Origin: Dawidia cretensis
Lineage (GTDB): Bacteria; Bacteroidota; Bacteroidia; Cytophagales; Cyclobacteriaceae
Direction of reading: 5' to 3'
NCBI RefSeq assembly: GCF_018598175.1
Contig: NZ_JAHESE010000024.1
Location: 1-64,000, forward strand
DNA: 64,000 nt
A program made the translations under genes and the position numbers. Within the stretch, counting starts at the first letter, position 1. The number at the start of each line of letters is the position of its first letter. This document shows positions 1-8,968 of this stretch, piece after piece. A model generated the notes under the pieces. The model had not been told where the DNA came from. It ran no database searches and saw only the letters and a program-made list of their open reading frames with translations.

Positions 1-117
1 ACACCGCACCCCCCAAACCACAACCCCCAATATCAATGCTGCCAACAGAACAAAGCCACTGGCCTGTGCGCGGGAGAAACCAAAAGCGGAACGGAAGCTG
101 TGTTTCAGATGTTTCAT
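1..117 (-). CDS. N-terminal fragment of ComEA-like helix-hairpin-helix protein
   Basis: Partial gene that runs off the left edge; only the first 39 codons are visible. The start is the ATG complementary to 115-117. The peptide has a basic amphipathic start, an FGFSRAQASG segment and then one hydrophobic helix (about residues 21-35). That order is typical of Bacteroidota ComEA-like proteins, which have one N-terminal membrane helix followed by helix-hairpin-helix DNA-binding repeats. The repeats themselves lie outside the window, so the family call rests only on the N terminus. It is divergent from hemA. Confidence 0.5.
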   Translation of the reverse strand, partial: MKHLKHSFRSAFGFSRAQASGFVLLAALILGVVVWGVRC

Positions 118-371
118 GGCAACTAACGGTTAAACGACAATGTTATTTAACTGGCAGGCAGCCCGGACGCAAGAAATACCGTCTTGTGAACACCGCCTGA
201 CCGGCGCCGGAAGTGTACGGGAATGCCTGACGGAAATATAATCCGCCAACGTCAAAACCGAAAGCATGCTGGCCCCGTAAAAGACTGATCTGATGAGAGT
301 TCAATCTATTTATACAAATTCTAAATTAATTAACGGGTGACAATTATCATGCTTGGTCTTCATTCAGGTTT
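118..371. other. Intergenic region between divergent HHH gene and hemA
   Basis: About 250 bases with no convincing gene on either strand. It should carry the promoters of both divergent genes. I see an AT-rich patch at about 300-335 but no clear inverted repeat or riboswitch-like structure. Confidence 0.4.
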
Positions 372-379
372 TACTTTTG
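372..379 (+). promoter_or_regulatory. Bacteroidota -7 box for hemA
   Basis: TACTTTTG matches the TAnnTTTG element used by Bacteroidota sigma-A and ends 10 bases before the hemA ATG. Transcription from it would give an almost leaderless mRNA. No well-spaced TTTG -33 box is obvious; TTGG at 353-356 is only 15 bases away. Confidence 0.45.
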
Positions 380-389
380 TACTTCGAAA

Positions 390-1649
390 ATGACACAGAA
401 TTTTAAAGCACTAGTACTGACCTACAAAACCGCTCCGGTTGCCGTGCGCGAGCAGGTTTCGTTGAATGAGGCAGGGGTCAAACAGTTTTTGAATTTCATT
501 CGTGAGTACGCGGTAACGACGGATGTGCTGGTGGTTTCAACCTGCAACCGGACAGAAATCTATTACGTGTCCGAAAAGGACTATTCCACAGAAATTTTCA
601 GAGGACTTGCCCTCATCAAACAAATAGAGGCTGGTTTTGAGCAACACTTCGGCCAACTGGAAGGATTGAATGCTGTGAACCACCTGTTTGAAGTAGCCAT
701 CGGCCTGGATGCCCAGGTGGTAGGCGACTTGCAAATCTCCGGTCAGGTGAAAAATGCCTACCAGTGGAGCGCCGACGAAAACATGGCGGGGCCTTTCCTG
801 CACCGCCTCATGCACACCATCTTCTTCCTGAACAAGCGCGTTGTACAGGAGACTTCTTTCCGCGATGGTGCCGCGTCCATCTCCTATGCTGCCAAGGAGC
901 TGGCCGAAGATGTAACGATGTCCCTGCGCGAGCCCAAAGTACTGGTCCTCGGCGTGGGCGAGATCGGTCAGGACTTCTGCCTGAACCTGGTCAACTCGCG
1001 CCTGCAAAACGTCATGATCCTGAACCGCACGACGGATAAAGCTGAAAAGCTGGCGCAAAAGTGTGGTTTCCGCGCGGGCCCGATCGATCTCCTGCAAGAG
1101 GAGCTGGCCAAGGCCGACGTGATCATAAGCTCTGTCTCGGGTAACGAGCCGCTCGTAACCCGCGAGCTGTTGAAAGACATCAAAATTCTCTCGCACAAAT
1201 TCTTTATCGACCTCTCCATGCCACGCAGCATCGAGCCTTCGATCGAAGAAATACCTGGTGCGATTGTATACAACCTGGACGACATTCAGGAAAAAACAAA
1301 CGAAGCCGTTGAAAAACGGAAAGCTTCGATCCCGCGCATTCGCGAGATGATCCGCGAGACCATTGCCGAGTTTGAAGATTGGTCCAAGGAAATGATCGTC
1401 TCTCCGACGATTCAAAAGCTGAAAAACACGCTCGAAAAAATCCGCCAGGAAGAACTGGTTCGCTACATGAAAAATGCGAAGCCGGAAGAAGCCGAAAAAC
1501 TGGAAGAGATGAGCCGCTCGCTGATGCAGAAGATCCTGAAGTATCCGGTGCTTCAATTGAAGGCCGCCTGCAAACGTGGCGATGCCGAGTCGCTGACCGA
1601 AATGCTGCACGAGCTCTTTAACCTGGAACGCGTAACCGAAAAGAAATAA
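390..1649 (+). CDS. hemA: Glutamyl-tRNA reductase HemA
   Basis: NADPH-dependent reduction of glutamyl-tRNA(Glu) to glutamate-1-semialdehyde, the first committed step of C5-pathway tetrapyrrole (heme) synthesis in the cytosol. The 419-aa length is normal. The catalytic-Cys motif STCNRTEIY is at residues 50-58 (Cys52). A substrate-domain GLDAQVVGDLQISGQVK segment is at 105-121, the Rossmann glycine motif GVGEIG at 188-193, and the C-terminal dimerisation helix follows residue about 330. The ATG at 390 lies just behind a TAnnTTTG box. A DinB-like gene follows after 2 bases, so the two are probably co-transcribed. No other heme gene is adjacent. Confidence 0.96.
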   Translation: MTQNFKALVLTYKTAPVAVREQVSLNEAGVKQFLNFIREYAVTTDVLVVSTCNRTEIYYVSEKDYSTEIFRGLALIKQIEAGFEQHFGQLEGLNAVNHLFEVAIGLDAQVVGDLQISGQVKNAYQWSADENMAGPFLHRLMHTIFFLNKRVVQETSFRDGAASISYAAKELAEDVTMSLREPKVLVLGVGEIGQDFCLNLVNSRLQNVMILNRTTDKAEKLAQKCGFRAGPIDLLQEELAKADVIISSVSGNEPLVTRELLKDIKILSHKFFIDLSMPRSIEPSIEEIPGAIVYNLDDIQEKTNEAVEKRKASIPRIREMIRETIAEFEDWSKEMIVSPTIQKLKNTLEKIRQEELVRYMKNAKPEEAEKLEEMSRSLMQKILKYPVLQLKAACKRGDAESLTEMLHELFNLERVTEKK

Positions 1650-1651
1650 CC

Positions 1652-2107
1652 TTGGACGCTGTAGCAACAGAACTGCTCCAGCTAGTGCATGCCTTCGCGG
1701 ATCACCTCCGCGAGGTTTCCGAACACGACTTTACGCACAAACCCCTCCCGACGAAGTGGAGTAAAAAAGAAATACTGGGTCATCTTTGTGACTCGGCACA
1801 CAACAACCTGCGTCGTTTTATTTGTGCCCAATACGAAAACATTCCACCCAATATTGTATACGATCAGGACCAGTGGGTGGCCTTGCAGGGCTACCAGCAA
1901 GTTCCACAAGAAGAGCTGATCCTGCTATGGAAGTTGCTGAACGACCGCATTGCGCACGTCATCAGCACCATGCCCCCAACACGCTACGCACTGACCTGTA
2001 ATACCGGCAGAAATACACCTGCCCTGCATACTCTTGAATGGCTGGCGAGCGATTATATACGCCATCTCAAACACCATTTGAACCAGATCTTTCCCGGCGC
2101 GTTATAA
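1652..2107 (+). CDS. DinB-like (DfsB-type) four-helix protein
   Basis: Member of the DinB/YfiT-like superfamily, small four-helix-bundle proteins that often bind a divalent metal through a His triad and act as thiol-dependent transferases or hydrolases of unknown substrate. Here KWSKKEILGHLCDS supplies His44, and the C-terminal DYIRHLKHHLNQ supplies His138 and His142. The start is a TTG at 1652, two bases after the hemA stop. The first downstream ATG (1688) would remove the first helix, so TTG is preferred. It sits between hemA and paaD, apparently in one operon; the biochemical role is unknown. Confidence 0.75.
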   Translation: MDAVATELLQLVHAFADHLREVSEHDFTHKPLPTKWSKKEILGHLCDSAHNNLRRFICAQYENIPPNIVYDQDQWVALQGYQQVPQEELILLWKLLNDRIAHVISTMPPTRYALTCNTGRNTPALHTLEWLASDYIRHLKHHLNQIFPGAL

Positions 2108-2113
2108 CAGGAT

Positions 2114-2596
2114 ATGCAGATGCCCACCGTCCCGGAAATATACCAATGGTTGGAGGAGGTAAAAGACCCTGAGATTCCCGTCTTATCGCTGGTGGACCTG
2201 GGCGTGATCACGTCCGTCGCCATACACGACGGGAAAGTGCAAATCGAAATGACGCCCACGTTTGTGGGCTGTCCCGCCCTCGATTTAATGCAGCAGGAAA
2301 TTACCGAAGCCCTGGCGCGCCACAACGTACAGAATGTACACATTGTGATACAATATCATGCGCCGTGGTCGTCCGATCGCATTACCGAAAAAGGCAGACG
2401 CGCATTACAAGAGTTTGGGCTGGCGCCGCCGGTGCCGGGGTTGGTCACCGACCTCGATATACTGGAAAAAGCTACCTGCCCCCGCTGCCAGGGTAGCAAT
2501 ACCGAGCTGCGAAATTTGTTCGGCGCCACACGTTGTCGCTCCATTCATTACTGCTACGATTGCAGAGAGGCATTTGAGCAGTTTAAAACCTTATAA
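2114..2596 (+). CDS. paaD: Phenylacetyl-CoA epoxidase subunit PaaD
   Basis: PaaD (PaaJ) is a MIP18/DUF59-type protein needed to mature or support the PaaABCE phenylacetyl-CoA 1,2-epoxidase, probably through iron-sulfur or metal handling. The MIP18 domain covers residues 6-85 (VKDPEIPVLSLVDLG; TPTFVGCPA with Cys53). A C-terminal zinc-type module has Cys122, Cys125, Cys141, Cys147 and Cys150 (CPRC...CYDC), which separates PaaD from generic SufT proteins. The 160-aa length is normal. It is 12 kb away from paaABC and lies 6 bases behind the DinB-like gene, in the hemA transcript. An alternative ATG at 2120 would lose two residues. Confidence 0.92.
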   Translation: MQMPTVPEIYQWLEEVKDPEIPVLSLVDLGVITSVAIHDGKVQIEMTPTFVGCPALDLMQQEITEALARHNVQNVHIVIQYHAPWSSDRITEKGRRALQEFGLAPPVPGLVTDLDILEKATCPRCQGSNTELRNLFGATRCRSIHYCYDCREAFEQFKTL

Positions 2597-2717
2597 ATCA
2601 GGCGCCTGAATCGTTCAAAAACGCACGAAATCATACTTATCTACCAAAACGCGCTCATCCTCAACAACATTTTCTTTCTTTGCATCGTATCTCACCCTGA
2701 GCCCACTATAACGAGTT

Positions 2718-3329
2718 ATGAGATCTCTCTTTTCTGGTATCATGATTACCGGCTGCGTGCTGACACTGCTGAATTGCGGTGACCGGAACGCGCCGCGCCA
2801 GCAAACCACCTTCACCCGGTTGGATTCGCTGACAGATTATTACCTGGGGCTTCAGGATAGTATGCTACTGGCGTGGAATATCATGATCCACGACGACAAC
2901 CAGAAAGTGAAGGCCATGCACAACCTGCTCCACGAGCTGACAGTGTCGGCATCGGCCGATCCCGAACAACTCGAAGGCTACGAGCAGCGCCTGGAGCAGT
3001 TGCTGCGCCTGCGCTATACGCAAAAAACCATGGCCAACGCCGATGTGGTGGAAGAATACGACTTTGCCTCCAACTCGCTCGTCACCGAGCTTATTACCAC
3101 GGCCGAGTCGCAACCGCAATTTCAGTATAATTCTACGCTGCAAAAACTGGCCGACGAAATTCGCATGGCCGACCAGCGCGTATACATTTATCGCGATGAC
3201 TACGACGCCATCGTGGCCGCCTACAACAGATTCCTGGAAGAAAATCGCGAAGACATTAGCGCAATAGACATTCAGCCTACCATCGAAAAGAAACCCCTCT
3301 TTCAGATGGTAGCCGACGAAAAAGAATAA
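2718..3329 (+). CDS. Hypothetical lipoprotein, predicted helical
   Basis: 203-aa protein with a lipoprotein-type signal. Two candidate lipid-anchored cysteines are visible: Cys13 in ITGC and Cys20 in LLNC. The mature part is acidic and looks almost entirely helical. Its C-terminal half (about 105-180) resembles the helical core of LemA proteins (long helices, ending AAYNRFLEEN), but the match is loose and the FPANL-type LemA ending is absent. I do not assign a function. It converges on the large C25 peptidase gene, with only 9 bases between the stops. Confidence 0.65.
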   Translation: MRSLFSGIMITGCVLTLLNCGDRNAPRQQTTFTRLDSLTDYYLGLQDSMLLAWNIMIHDDNQKVKAMHNLLHELTVSASADPEQLEGYEQRLEQLLRLRYTQKTMANADVVEEYDFASNSLVTELITTAESQPQFQYNSTLQKLADEIRMADQRVYIYRDDYDAIVAAYNRFLEENREDISAIDIQPTIEKKPLFQMVADEKE

Positions 3330-3338
3330 TCTTCCGGC

Positions 3339-6300
3339 TTAACGACGCAACAAGATTTTGCCATTCCGGCGTACGCCTGTCTTTTCCGTTGCAATCCGTA
3401 ACCTGTAAATGTAAACACCTACCGGCAACACATTGCCCGCCAGATCACGACCGTCCCACCGTAGGCGATTGACGCCGATGTGAAAATCAGTAAATGCTTC
3501 GTGCGGAAAGAGCGCTACCTGCTTGCCGTTGACGTCGATGATCTCCAGTGAAATATCGCCGGGCAACGTCTGCCCTGACAGGACCACGCGAAAGTATACA
3601 TCGCCATAGGATGGATTAGGATAAGGTTCGGAAACCGTTAAAGCCTCGTCGCTGGTGACGGTAAAGCTCAGCAAATAAGGGTCAGCCCCACTGCTATTAC
3701 CGCGTGCATCGGTGGCCTCCACCTGCAAGGTGTAATGACCGTCGGGCAGCGTGCGGGGTGTTAGCTGTAACATGAAATCGGTTGTTGCCGTGGCGGGCTG
3801 CCACATGACCGAATCGCTTTGCAGGGTGACTTGCACCGGCGTGCAAGGCTCGTCGCTACACGGATACGTCAGGAACATGCGAATGCCATCGGTGTTGGTT
3901 TTTAGAATGGTATGGTTCTCGTCCCATATCCGTACCGCGATCAGGGGATTGGCCGAGACGAAGTCGCCGTTCTCGACATAACGGCCATCGATGGTCACGG
4001 CCAGCACCGGGTTAAATTGATCCTGTTGTACGTCGAGGTAACGGGGCAGCGCCAGCAGGTTGTTCTCGTAATATTGCTCCGGCAGAATACGCGGGTTTAC
4101 AAACACGTTGACATCGTTCAGGCCCTGGCGATTGGCCGTGGGAATGTTGACGATAAAATGTGTGGTGTCACCCGGCGTGGGCGGGGCAATCTTCATCGTC
4201 GCCTTTTGTGAGAATCGCTGGTCCTGGTTAAACAGCTCGTATTGCACCGTGAGCGAGTCACCAAAGGCTTTGTCGCTGATGTTGACAAAGCTATACGAAC
4301 CGGGCCAGGCGTCGCCTTCATTTACTACGTGCGGAATGGCGTCGCCGTGGTATACCAACAGTCCCTCGGGTGCCGGCGTGTAGAGCACCAGCCATTGTTG
4401 CAGTTGTACGGGCGTCAGGTCGAAATCGTCGCGCGTGCGGTATATAATGCGCAGATACGGATATTCACGGGCGTCTACGCCGGAGAGGTCCTGGTTGGCC
4501 GTCAGGTCAGTCCACAGCGATACCGCTTCGCCATTGACCTTCACCCCCAGAATGTCGGCCACGGCGACATCGGCGGCGTCCAGCGCAGCAGGATCGAACA
4601 CAAAGGAGTTCCAGGCAACGGCGGGGCCAATGAGCGCCGTTTGCATATTGCCCGACGTATAGCCGCCGGTCATGGTACCGTTTACTTCCAATGCTTGCTG
4701 ATTGGCAGGGGATCCCGCCACCCGGTATACTTTGGCCGTACCCGGCGCCAGGCCTTTGCGCCCTACAGCGATCATCGGCTCTCCCAACTGATAGGCCTCG
4801 ACTTGTGCCAGCGACAAACCGAGCTCACTGAGCTTGGCCTTCGCCGCCGCGGGCCACAGCTGGTATAACGGATCGCCCATGGTATATAACAGCACGGAAT
4901 CGCCGATAGGAATATTGTCGATGTATCTGATCAGGTCGCCGTTATTATCGGTGACCATATCGTAATACACAAAACTGTTGATCACCCAGGGCTCACGACC
5001 ACATGCACGACCGGCACGGTTGCGCCAGGTAAAGGGCACACCCAGGTACGGCACGGTAGAGCGCCGATCGAACGCTATGAGGTTGAGTGTATTCATCCGG
5101 CAATAAAACCCTTGTGTAAAAAGATTATACTCCGCGCCACCGATCTTTACACTGACGGTTTGTGCCGTGCCGCCGGGGTAATTGCCACCCATGTTCCGCA
5201 CGGTAAAAGGCGTGATCGTTTTACGGAAGCCCAGCTGGCGCGCTACGGCATCCGGCACGAGACCTTCCGCCGCGTTTTCCAGGTACTGGGGGAAATCCAC
5301 CTGTGCCCATCCTTCCGGGCCGTCTTTAATATAGGTAAAGGAGGTCGTGGTCCACGCATCGTTCTCGCCGGCCAGCGGCTCGGCCAGCTTTGTGCGCCAA
5401 TAATACACCAGCGTGTCGGCCGCCAGCATCGGTACGGCCTGTCGCGCCAGCACCGTGCCTTCTATCGTAAATTGTTTTTTATAGGGGCTGTTAAACGTGT
5501 AGGCGGTGTCTACTTCTACAACAAAGGATCGCTTGCCCGAGAGCAGGTCCGTTGCCTGCCACGACAGGTCGACAGCGGCAGTGTGTACAATAGAGAAGTT
5601 GCCGGGAAAAAGATTGTGCGTTCCATTCAACGGGATCAGCCATTCGATGGATGCGGTGTTGTTGTTTTCATTCAGCTCCGGTAACACATTCTCCGGGTCT
5701 ATGGTGACTTCAAAGCGGTTGTTGCCACCGCCTGACTCACGCCCCTTGCGCACCACCAACGTGAGGGTGTCGCTGTACAACGTAGACGGGTATAAGGAAT
5801 CATAGACAACAACGGAGTTGTCTTGCAGGTAGCGTTTTACTTCAATTCGGATCGTGTCTTGCTGCGCACGGCCAAAGTTGCGCACGATCATATGCACGGC
5901 GAAAGAATCTGCCTGCGCCGTGACCGGACCTCCGTCGAAAGACGAGACGAAGAAGTTATTGTTGTTGATCTCCAGATCGGGCTTCGGCGCGCCAAACAGC
6001 GGCACCGCCGGGTCACCCAGTAATACCATCTGCTGCACCTGGGTGGTGTTGGCTATATAATCACCGGCATACTCGATATACCGGCGGCAGGCTTCGCGCT
6101 GGATGTCGCCGATGCCTTTGTGAATATACGTCGAGTCGCCAAAGCCTACCTCGTAGATTTTCTGGGTATAAAACCGCAGGTTCGACACAAAGCCATACGA
6201 GCTGTGCGCGATAAAACCAGTAGCTCCCTTGTTGGGCGCCATGACCCAGTCTTCGCCAAACAATTTTGAATATAGAAAGAAGGCACCGGCGTTACAGCCG

Positions 6301-8252
6301 TTCATGAGCAACATGGGATACTTACCGGCGTTGTTATAGCCCATGATGGGATCCGTCACAAAACCGATGTCAAAGTCGAGTGTGCTCGGCGACGAGTGCC
6401 CGAAAAAAGTCACCAGCCCCAGGCCTTTGTTTACTTCGTTGGCAATGTTGATCAGCTCGATATCGACCGAACGCTTGGCAATGGAGGATACGCGCCCGCC
6501 GAGATAATGCTTCTCCGCGATCTTGGCAAAATCCTGCATGAACGCGCGAAAGAGCGCCGGCTCACCTTCTTCAATGCCCCCGCTGAGGTGCAAAAGATGT
6601 TTGCGTGTCAGGTCATCGAAAGGACGCGCTTCGGTCTCGATCACCTTTTTGAGATACGCCGCGACATCGTCGGACTTCATGGCCGTCAGGCGCCCCGTGG
6701 CAACAGCGTTGCTGTGCGTGGTCCCGCCAAGTCCCACGGTATAATACGCGTCGGAACCCGGCATACCGGAGGAAGGCACCAGGTCTCTAAAGAGCACAAA
6801 GGGGGCGGGACCTCGATTGTACCGGTAGCTCGCATCCAACCCCTTGCCGATGAGGAACAGATACCGGGGCAGGTGGCGCTGCGAGAGGTATTTCATAAAC
6901 TGAAAGATGGCCCGCGGCGACTTCTCGCCATAGTTGAACTGGTTGTATAGTTGCTCGACGTTGACCACGATCGTATCGTAGCCACCGCCTTCCGGCGACG
7001 CGCGATAGCCACCATAGGCTTTTACCGGGTCGGCATAACCACCGGCCGGTGTGCGCAGCAAAGGATGGCTGATGATGACAAAATTATTCGAAGTCGGTAT
7101 GATCTCCCGAAACGATACCGCCCGCAGCGATGCCATAGACGTAAGCGTCGTCGCCAGCAGCTGACGCGATTGGATCGTACCCGGCACAGCGGCTTTTACC
7201 GTAGTGCCCGCGGTCGTTGTGCCGATGATCCTAACATTATCCGGATCGGTAATATCGAATAACCGCGTGCCGGCAACAGCACGTTGTATCTCTATATTGG
7301 AAACACCTGAGCTTTTGATTGCCAGTCGGAAGATCTTCTCCGTAGCATTGACGGCGTCTATAGTCTGTGGGTAACGCAGTCGAACATACGATACACACAG
7401 GCGGTCTGACGCGGTGACGCCGATAACCCGCACCCGCACCGTAAGTGCGTTCGACACGATATCATTCCAATCGATCTCTGTTGTTATCCTATACGCATTA
7501 AAAGCCGAGAAGGTCACGGTCGTTAACAAGCGTCCACCGGCGTAGATCTCGGCCCGGTGGTCCATCATACCTCGCCCGACCAGCAATACTTCGAGCTGCG
7601 GCTGCCCGGAGGCCATTGCCATGTTTTGAATGCCCGTCAGGGTATAGTCAGCCGACTGTCCCATGTTTATTTGCGAGCCGGTCCAGCCCTCCCCCTGGTC
7701 AAAATAGGAGTTCTGCAACTCGACGTCGAAATTGGTCCCCGTCGAATAAAAGTTGGTATTCACCAACAGCTTTTCATCGACATGATGATCGTCGGGCGAC
7801 AGTCCAGGATCGGCAGGGGTGAGTTGGGCCATGCGCTTGCCCACCAACGTACCGTAGGTCAGGAAGTATGCGGACGTGTCACTGAAAATATTATAGTACG
7901 CGTGAGGCTGCAGGGTGGCTGGCTTATACAAGCTGGCGTCGAGCCTGCCATCGTTGCGTTGGCCGTAAAACTCGACGTAGTCGGACGTATTGAGCCGGCC
8001 GTCGGTTTCGCCGGCGATGTACAGGGATTGCTCCGTGCCGCGGTGGAAAAGTTGTAGTGTGCGCGGGTCGATAGCGTCTACGGGGATGCCGGCGGCCTGC
8101 AAGGCAGTATAGTCCACGCGATAGATGCCGTCTTTGCCGACCAAAATCCGGTAATAAGGTCGACTGAAATTGATCCACTCGTTGCCGATCTGACCATATG
8201 CCGAGAGCATAAAAGTCAAAAGCACACCCAATACCGCAATACTCTTTCTCAT
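3339..8252 (-). CDS. C25 (gingipain-type) cysteine peptidase, PorU2-like putative T9SS sortase
   Basis: Very large (1637 aa) exported protein. The start at 8252 gives a clear signal peptide (MRKSIAVLGVLL...YGQ); a longer upstream frame lacks one. The N-terminal half is PorU-like. A C25 peptidase domain (about 390-750) carries the catalytic pair His619 (FFGHSS) and Cys653 (NGCNAG) and ends with LLGDPAVPL. A CARDB-like repeat follows (about 755-880), then long beta-rich regions. The C-terminal 90 residues are a FlgD-like/T9SS sorting-type domain (PNPSYGD ... WDGRDLAGN ... GVYIYRL ... GKILLRR). PorU removes sorting domains from type IX cargo at the outer membrane. Proteins of this larger build are usually called PorU2, and their role is unproven. 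Transcribed alone. Confidence 0.85.
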   Translation of the reverse strand: MRKSIAVLGVLLTFMLSAYGQIGNEWINFSRPYYRILVGKDGIYRVDYTALQAAGIPVDAIDPRTLQLFHRGTEQSLYIAGETDGRLNTSDYVEFYGQRNDGRLDASLYKPATLQPHAYYNIFSDTSAYFLTYGTLVGKRMAQLTPADPGLSPDDHHVDEKLLVNTNFYSTGTNFDVELQNSYFDQGEGWTGSQINMGQSADYTLTGIQNMAMASGQPQLEVLLVGRGMMDHRAEIYAGGRLLTTVTFSAFNAYRITTEIDWNDIVSNALTVRVRVIGVTASDRLCVSYVRLRYPQTIDAVNATEKIFRLAIKSSGVSNIEIQRAVAGTRLFDITDPDNVRIIGTTTAGTTVKAAVPGTIQSRQLLATTLTSMASLRAVSFREIIPTSNNFVIISHPLLRTPAGGYADPVKAYGGYRASPEGGGYDTIVVNVEQLYNQFNYGEKSPRAIFQFMKYLSQRHLPRYLFLIGKGLDASYRYNRGPAPFVLFRDLVPSSGMPGSDAYYTVGLGGTTHSNAVATGRLTAMKSDDVAAYLKKVIETEARPFDDLTRKHLLHLSGGIEEGEPALFRAFMQDFAKIAEKHYLGGRVSSIAKRSVDIELINIANEVNKGLGLVTFFGHSSPSTLDFDIGFVTDPIMGYNNAGKYPMLLMNGCNAGAFFLYSKLFGEDWVMAPNKGATGFIAHSSYGFVSNLRFYTQKIYEVGFGDSTYIHKGIGDIQREACRRYIEYAGDYIANTTQVQQMVLLGDPAVPLFGAPKPDLEINNNNFFVSSFDGGPVTAQADSFAVHMIVRNFGRAQQDTIRIEVKRYLQDNSVVVYDSLYPSTLYSDTLTLVVRKGRESGGGNNRFEVTIDPENVLPELNENNNTASIEWLIPLNGTHNLFPGNFSIVHTAAVDLSWQATDLLSGKRSFVVEVDTAYTFNSPYKKQFTIEGTVLARQAVPMLAADTLVYYWRTKLAEPLAGENDAWTTTSFTYIKDGPEGWAQVDFPQYLENAAEGLVPDAVARQLGFRKTITPFTVRNMGGNYPGGTAQTVSVKIGGAEYNLFTQGFYCRMNTLNLIAFDRRSTVPYLGVPFTWRNRAGRACGREPWVINSFVYYDMVTDNNGDLIRYIDNIPIGDSVLLYTMGDPLYQLWPAAAKAKLSELGLSLAQVEAYQLGEPMIAVGRKGLAPGTAKVYRVAGSPANQQALEVNGTMTGGYTSGNMQTALIGPAVAWNSFVFDPAALDAADVAVADILGVKVNGEAVSLWTDLTANQDLSGVDAREYPYLRIIYRTRDDFDLTPVQLQQWLVLYTPAPEGLLVYHGDAIPHVVNEGDAWPGSYSFVNISDKAFGDSLTVQYELFNQDQRFSQKATMKIAPPTPGDTTHFIVNIPTANRQGLNDVNVFVNPRILPEQYYENNLLALPRYLDVQQDQFNPVLAVTIDGRYVENGDFVSANPLIAVRIWDENHTILKTNTDGIRMFLTYPCSDEPCTPVQVTLQSDSVMWQPATATTDFMLQLTPRTLPDGHYTLQVEATDARGNSSGADPYLLSFTVTSDEALTVSEPYPNPSYGDVYFRVVLSGQTLPGDISLEIIDVNGKQVALFPHEAFTDFHIGVNRLRWDGRDLAGNVLPVGVYIYRLRIATEKTGVRRNGKILLRR

Positions 8253-8611
8253 GCAACCCCTAAAATAACCATGCGCTGGCGGAAACGAAAATGAATACGT
8301 TTCAAAGCCAAAACGTAAGTAAAAAATACTAACCCCACCGTACTCCCGCCAGACAGGCCTGAAGGCAAGCTGAAGCAAAGCGTTACGATGGCCAAAACAC
8401 ATGTTACCGGGGCCGAAATTCTGTACGGTTTTATCAGAATTCCTGTACGCTTTTGGACAATTTTTATTGAATTGTGAAGCTTCCCGAAGGATGTCAAAAA
8501 AAATTTTATTCGAAATTTGCTCAAAAATACGCTTTTTTAGGTTTTTGCTACAAGTACTTGGCCATACATAGTACCCTTGCGTTAATACTACCATAGTAAA
8601 CAACAGGATGT
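8253..8611. other. 359-bp divergent intergenic region, AT-rich
   Basis: Lies between the C25 peptidase (minus) and the PadR gene (plus). No ORF with coding character. It is AT-rich toward the right end and must hold two divergent promoters. A small inverted repeat TACTA-cca-TAGTA (8586-8598) sits just before the padR start. TACCCTTG at about 8573 is one mismatch from the TAnnTTTG box. Confidence 0.4.
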
Positions 8612-8968
8612 ATGAACCTTGAAAACACGCAAGTACAAATGAGAAAAGGAATACTGGAGTACTGCATCCTTCACATCATTTCGCGCGGCGAAGTGTATGC
8701 GTCAGACATGCTCGATGAGCTCACAGCCGCGCGGATCATTGTTGTAGAGGGAACACTTTATCCCCTCCTCACCCGGCTCAAAAATGCCGGACTACTGGAG
8801 TACAAATGGATCGAGTCGAAGTCGGGGCCGCCGCGTAAATATTATACGCTGACGGATCGCGGCAGCAAGTTCCTGGAAAAGCTGACAGACACCTGGGATG
8901 AGCTCGTCCACTCTACGCAAACCATCACGAATAAATCTACTAATATCTCACGCCCCGAGACCATATGA
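8612..8968 (+). CDS. PadR-family transcriptional regulator
   Basis: 118-aa winged-helix repressor of the PadR family, lacking a long C-terminal domain. The first 90 residues show the standard order: RKGILEYCILHIIS, the recognition-helix region with EGTLYPLLTRLKNAGLL, and the wing PPRKYYTLTDRG. It overlaps the next gene by 4 bases (ATGA). PadR genes coupled to PspC-domain membrane proteins are a common Bacteroidota arrangement, so it probably controls that gene and itself. The signal it senses is unknown. Confidence 0.9.
   Translation: MNLENTQVQMRKGILEYCILHIISRGEVYASDMLDELTAARIIVVEGTLYPLLTRLKNAGLLEYKWIESKSGPPRKYYTLTDRGSKFLEKLTDTWDELVHSTQTITNKSTNISRPETI

Noticed and set aside
537-1667. Long open frame on the minus strand opposite hemA (376 codons).
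   Set aside because: It is antisense to an intact hemA, and its peptide has no domain-like features.
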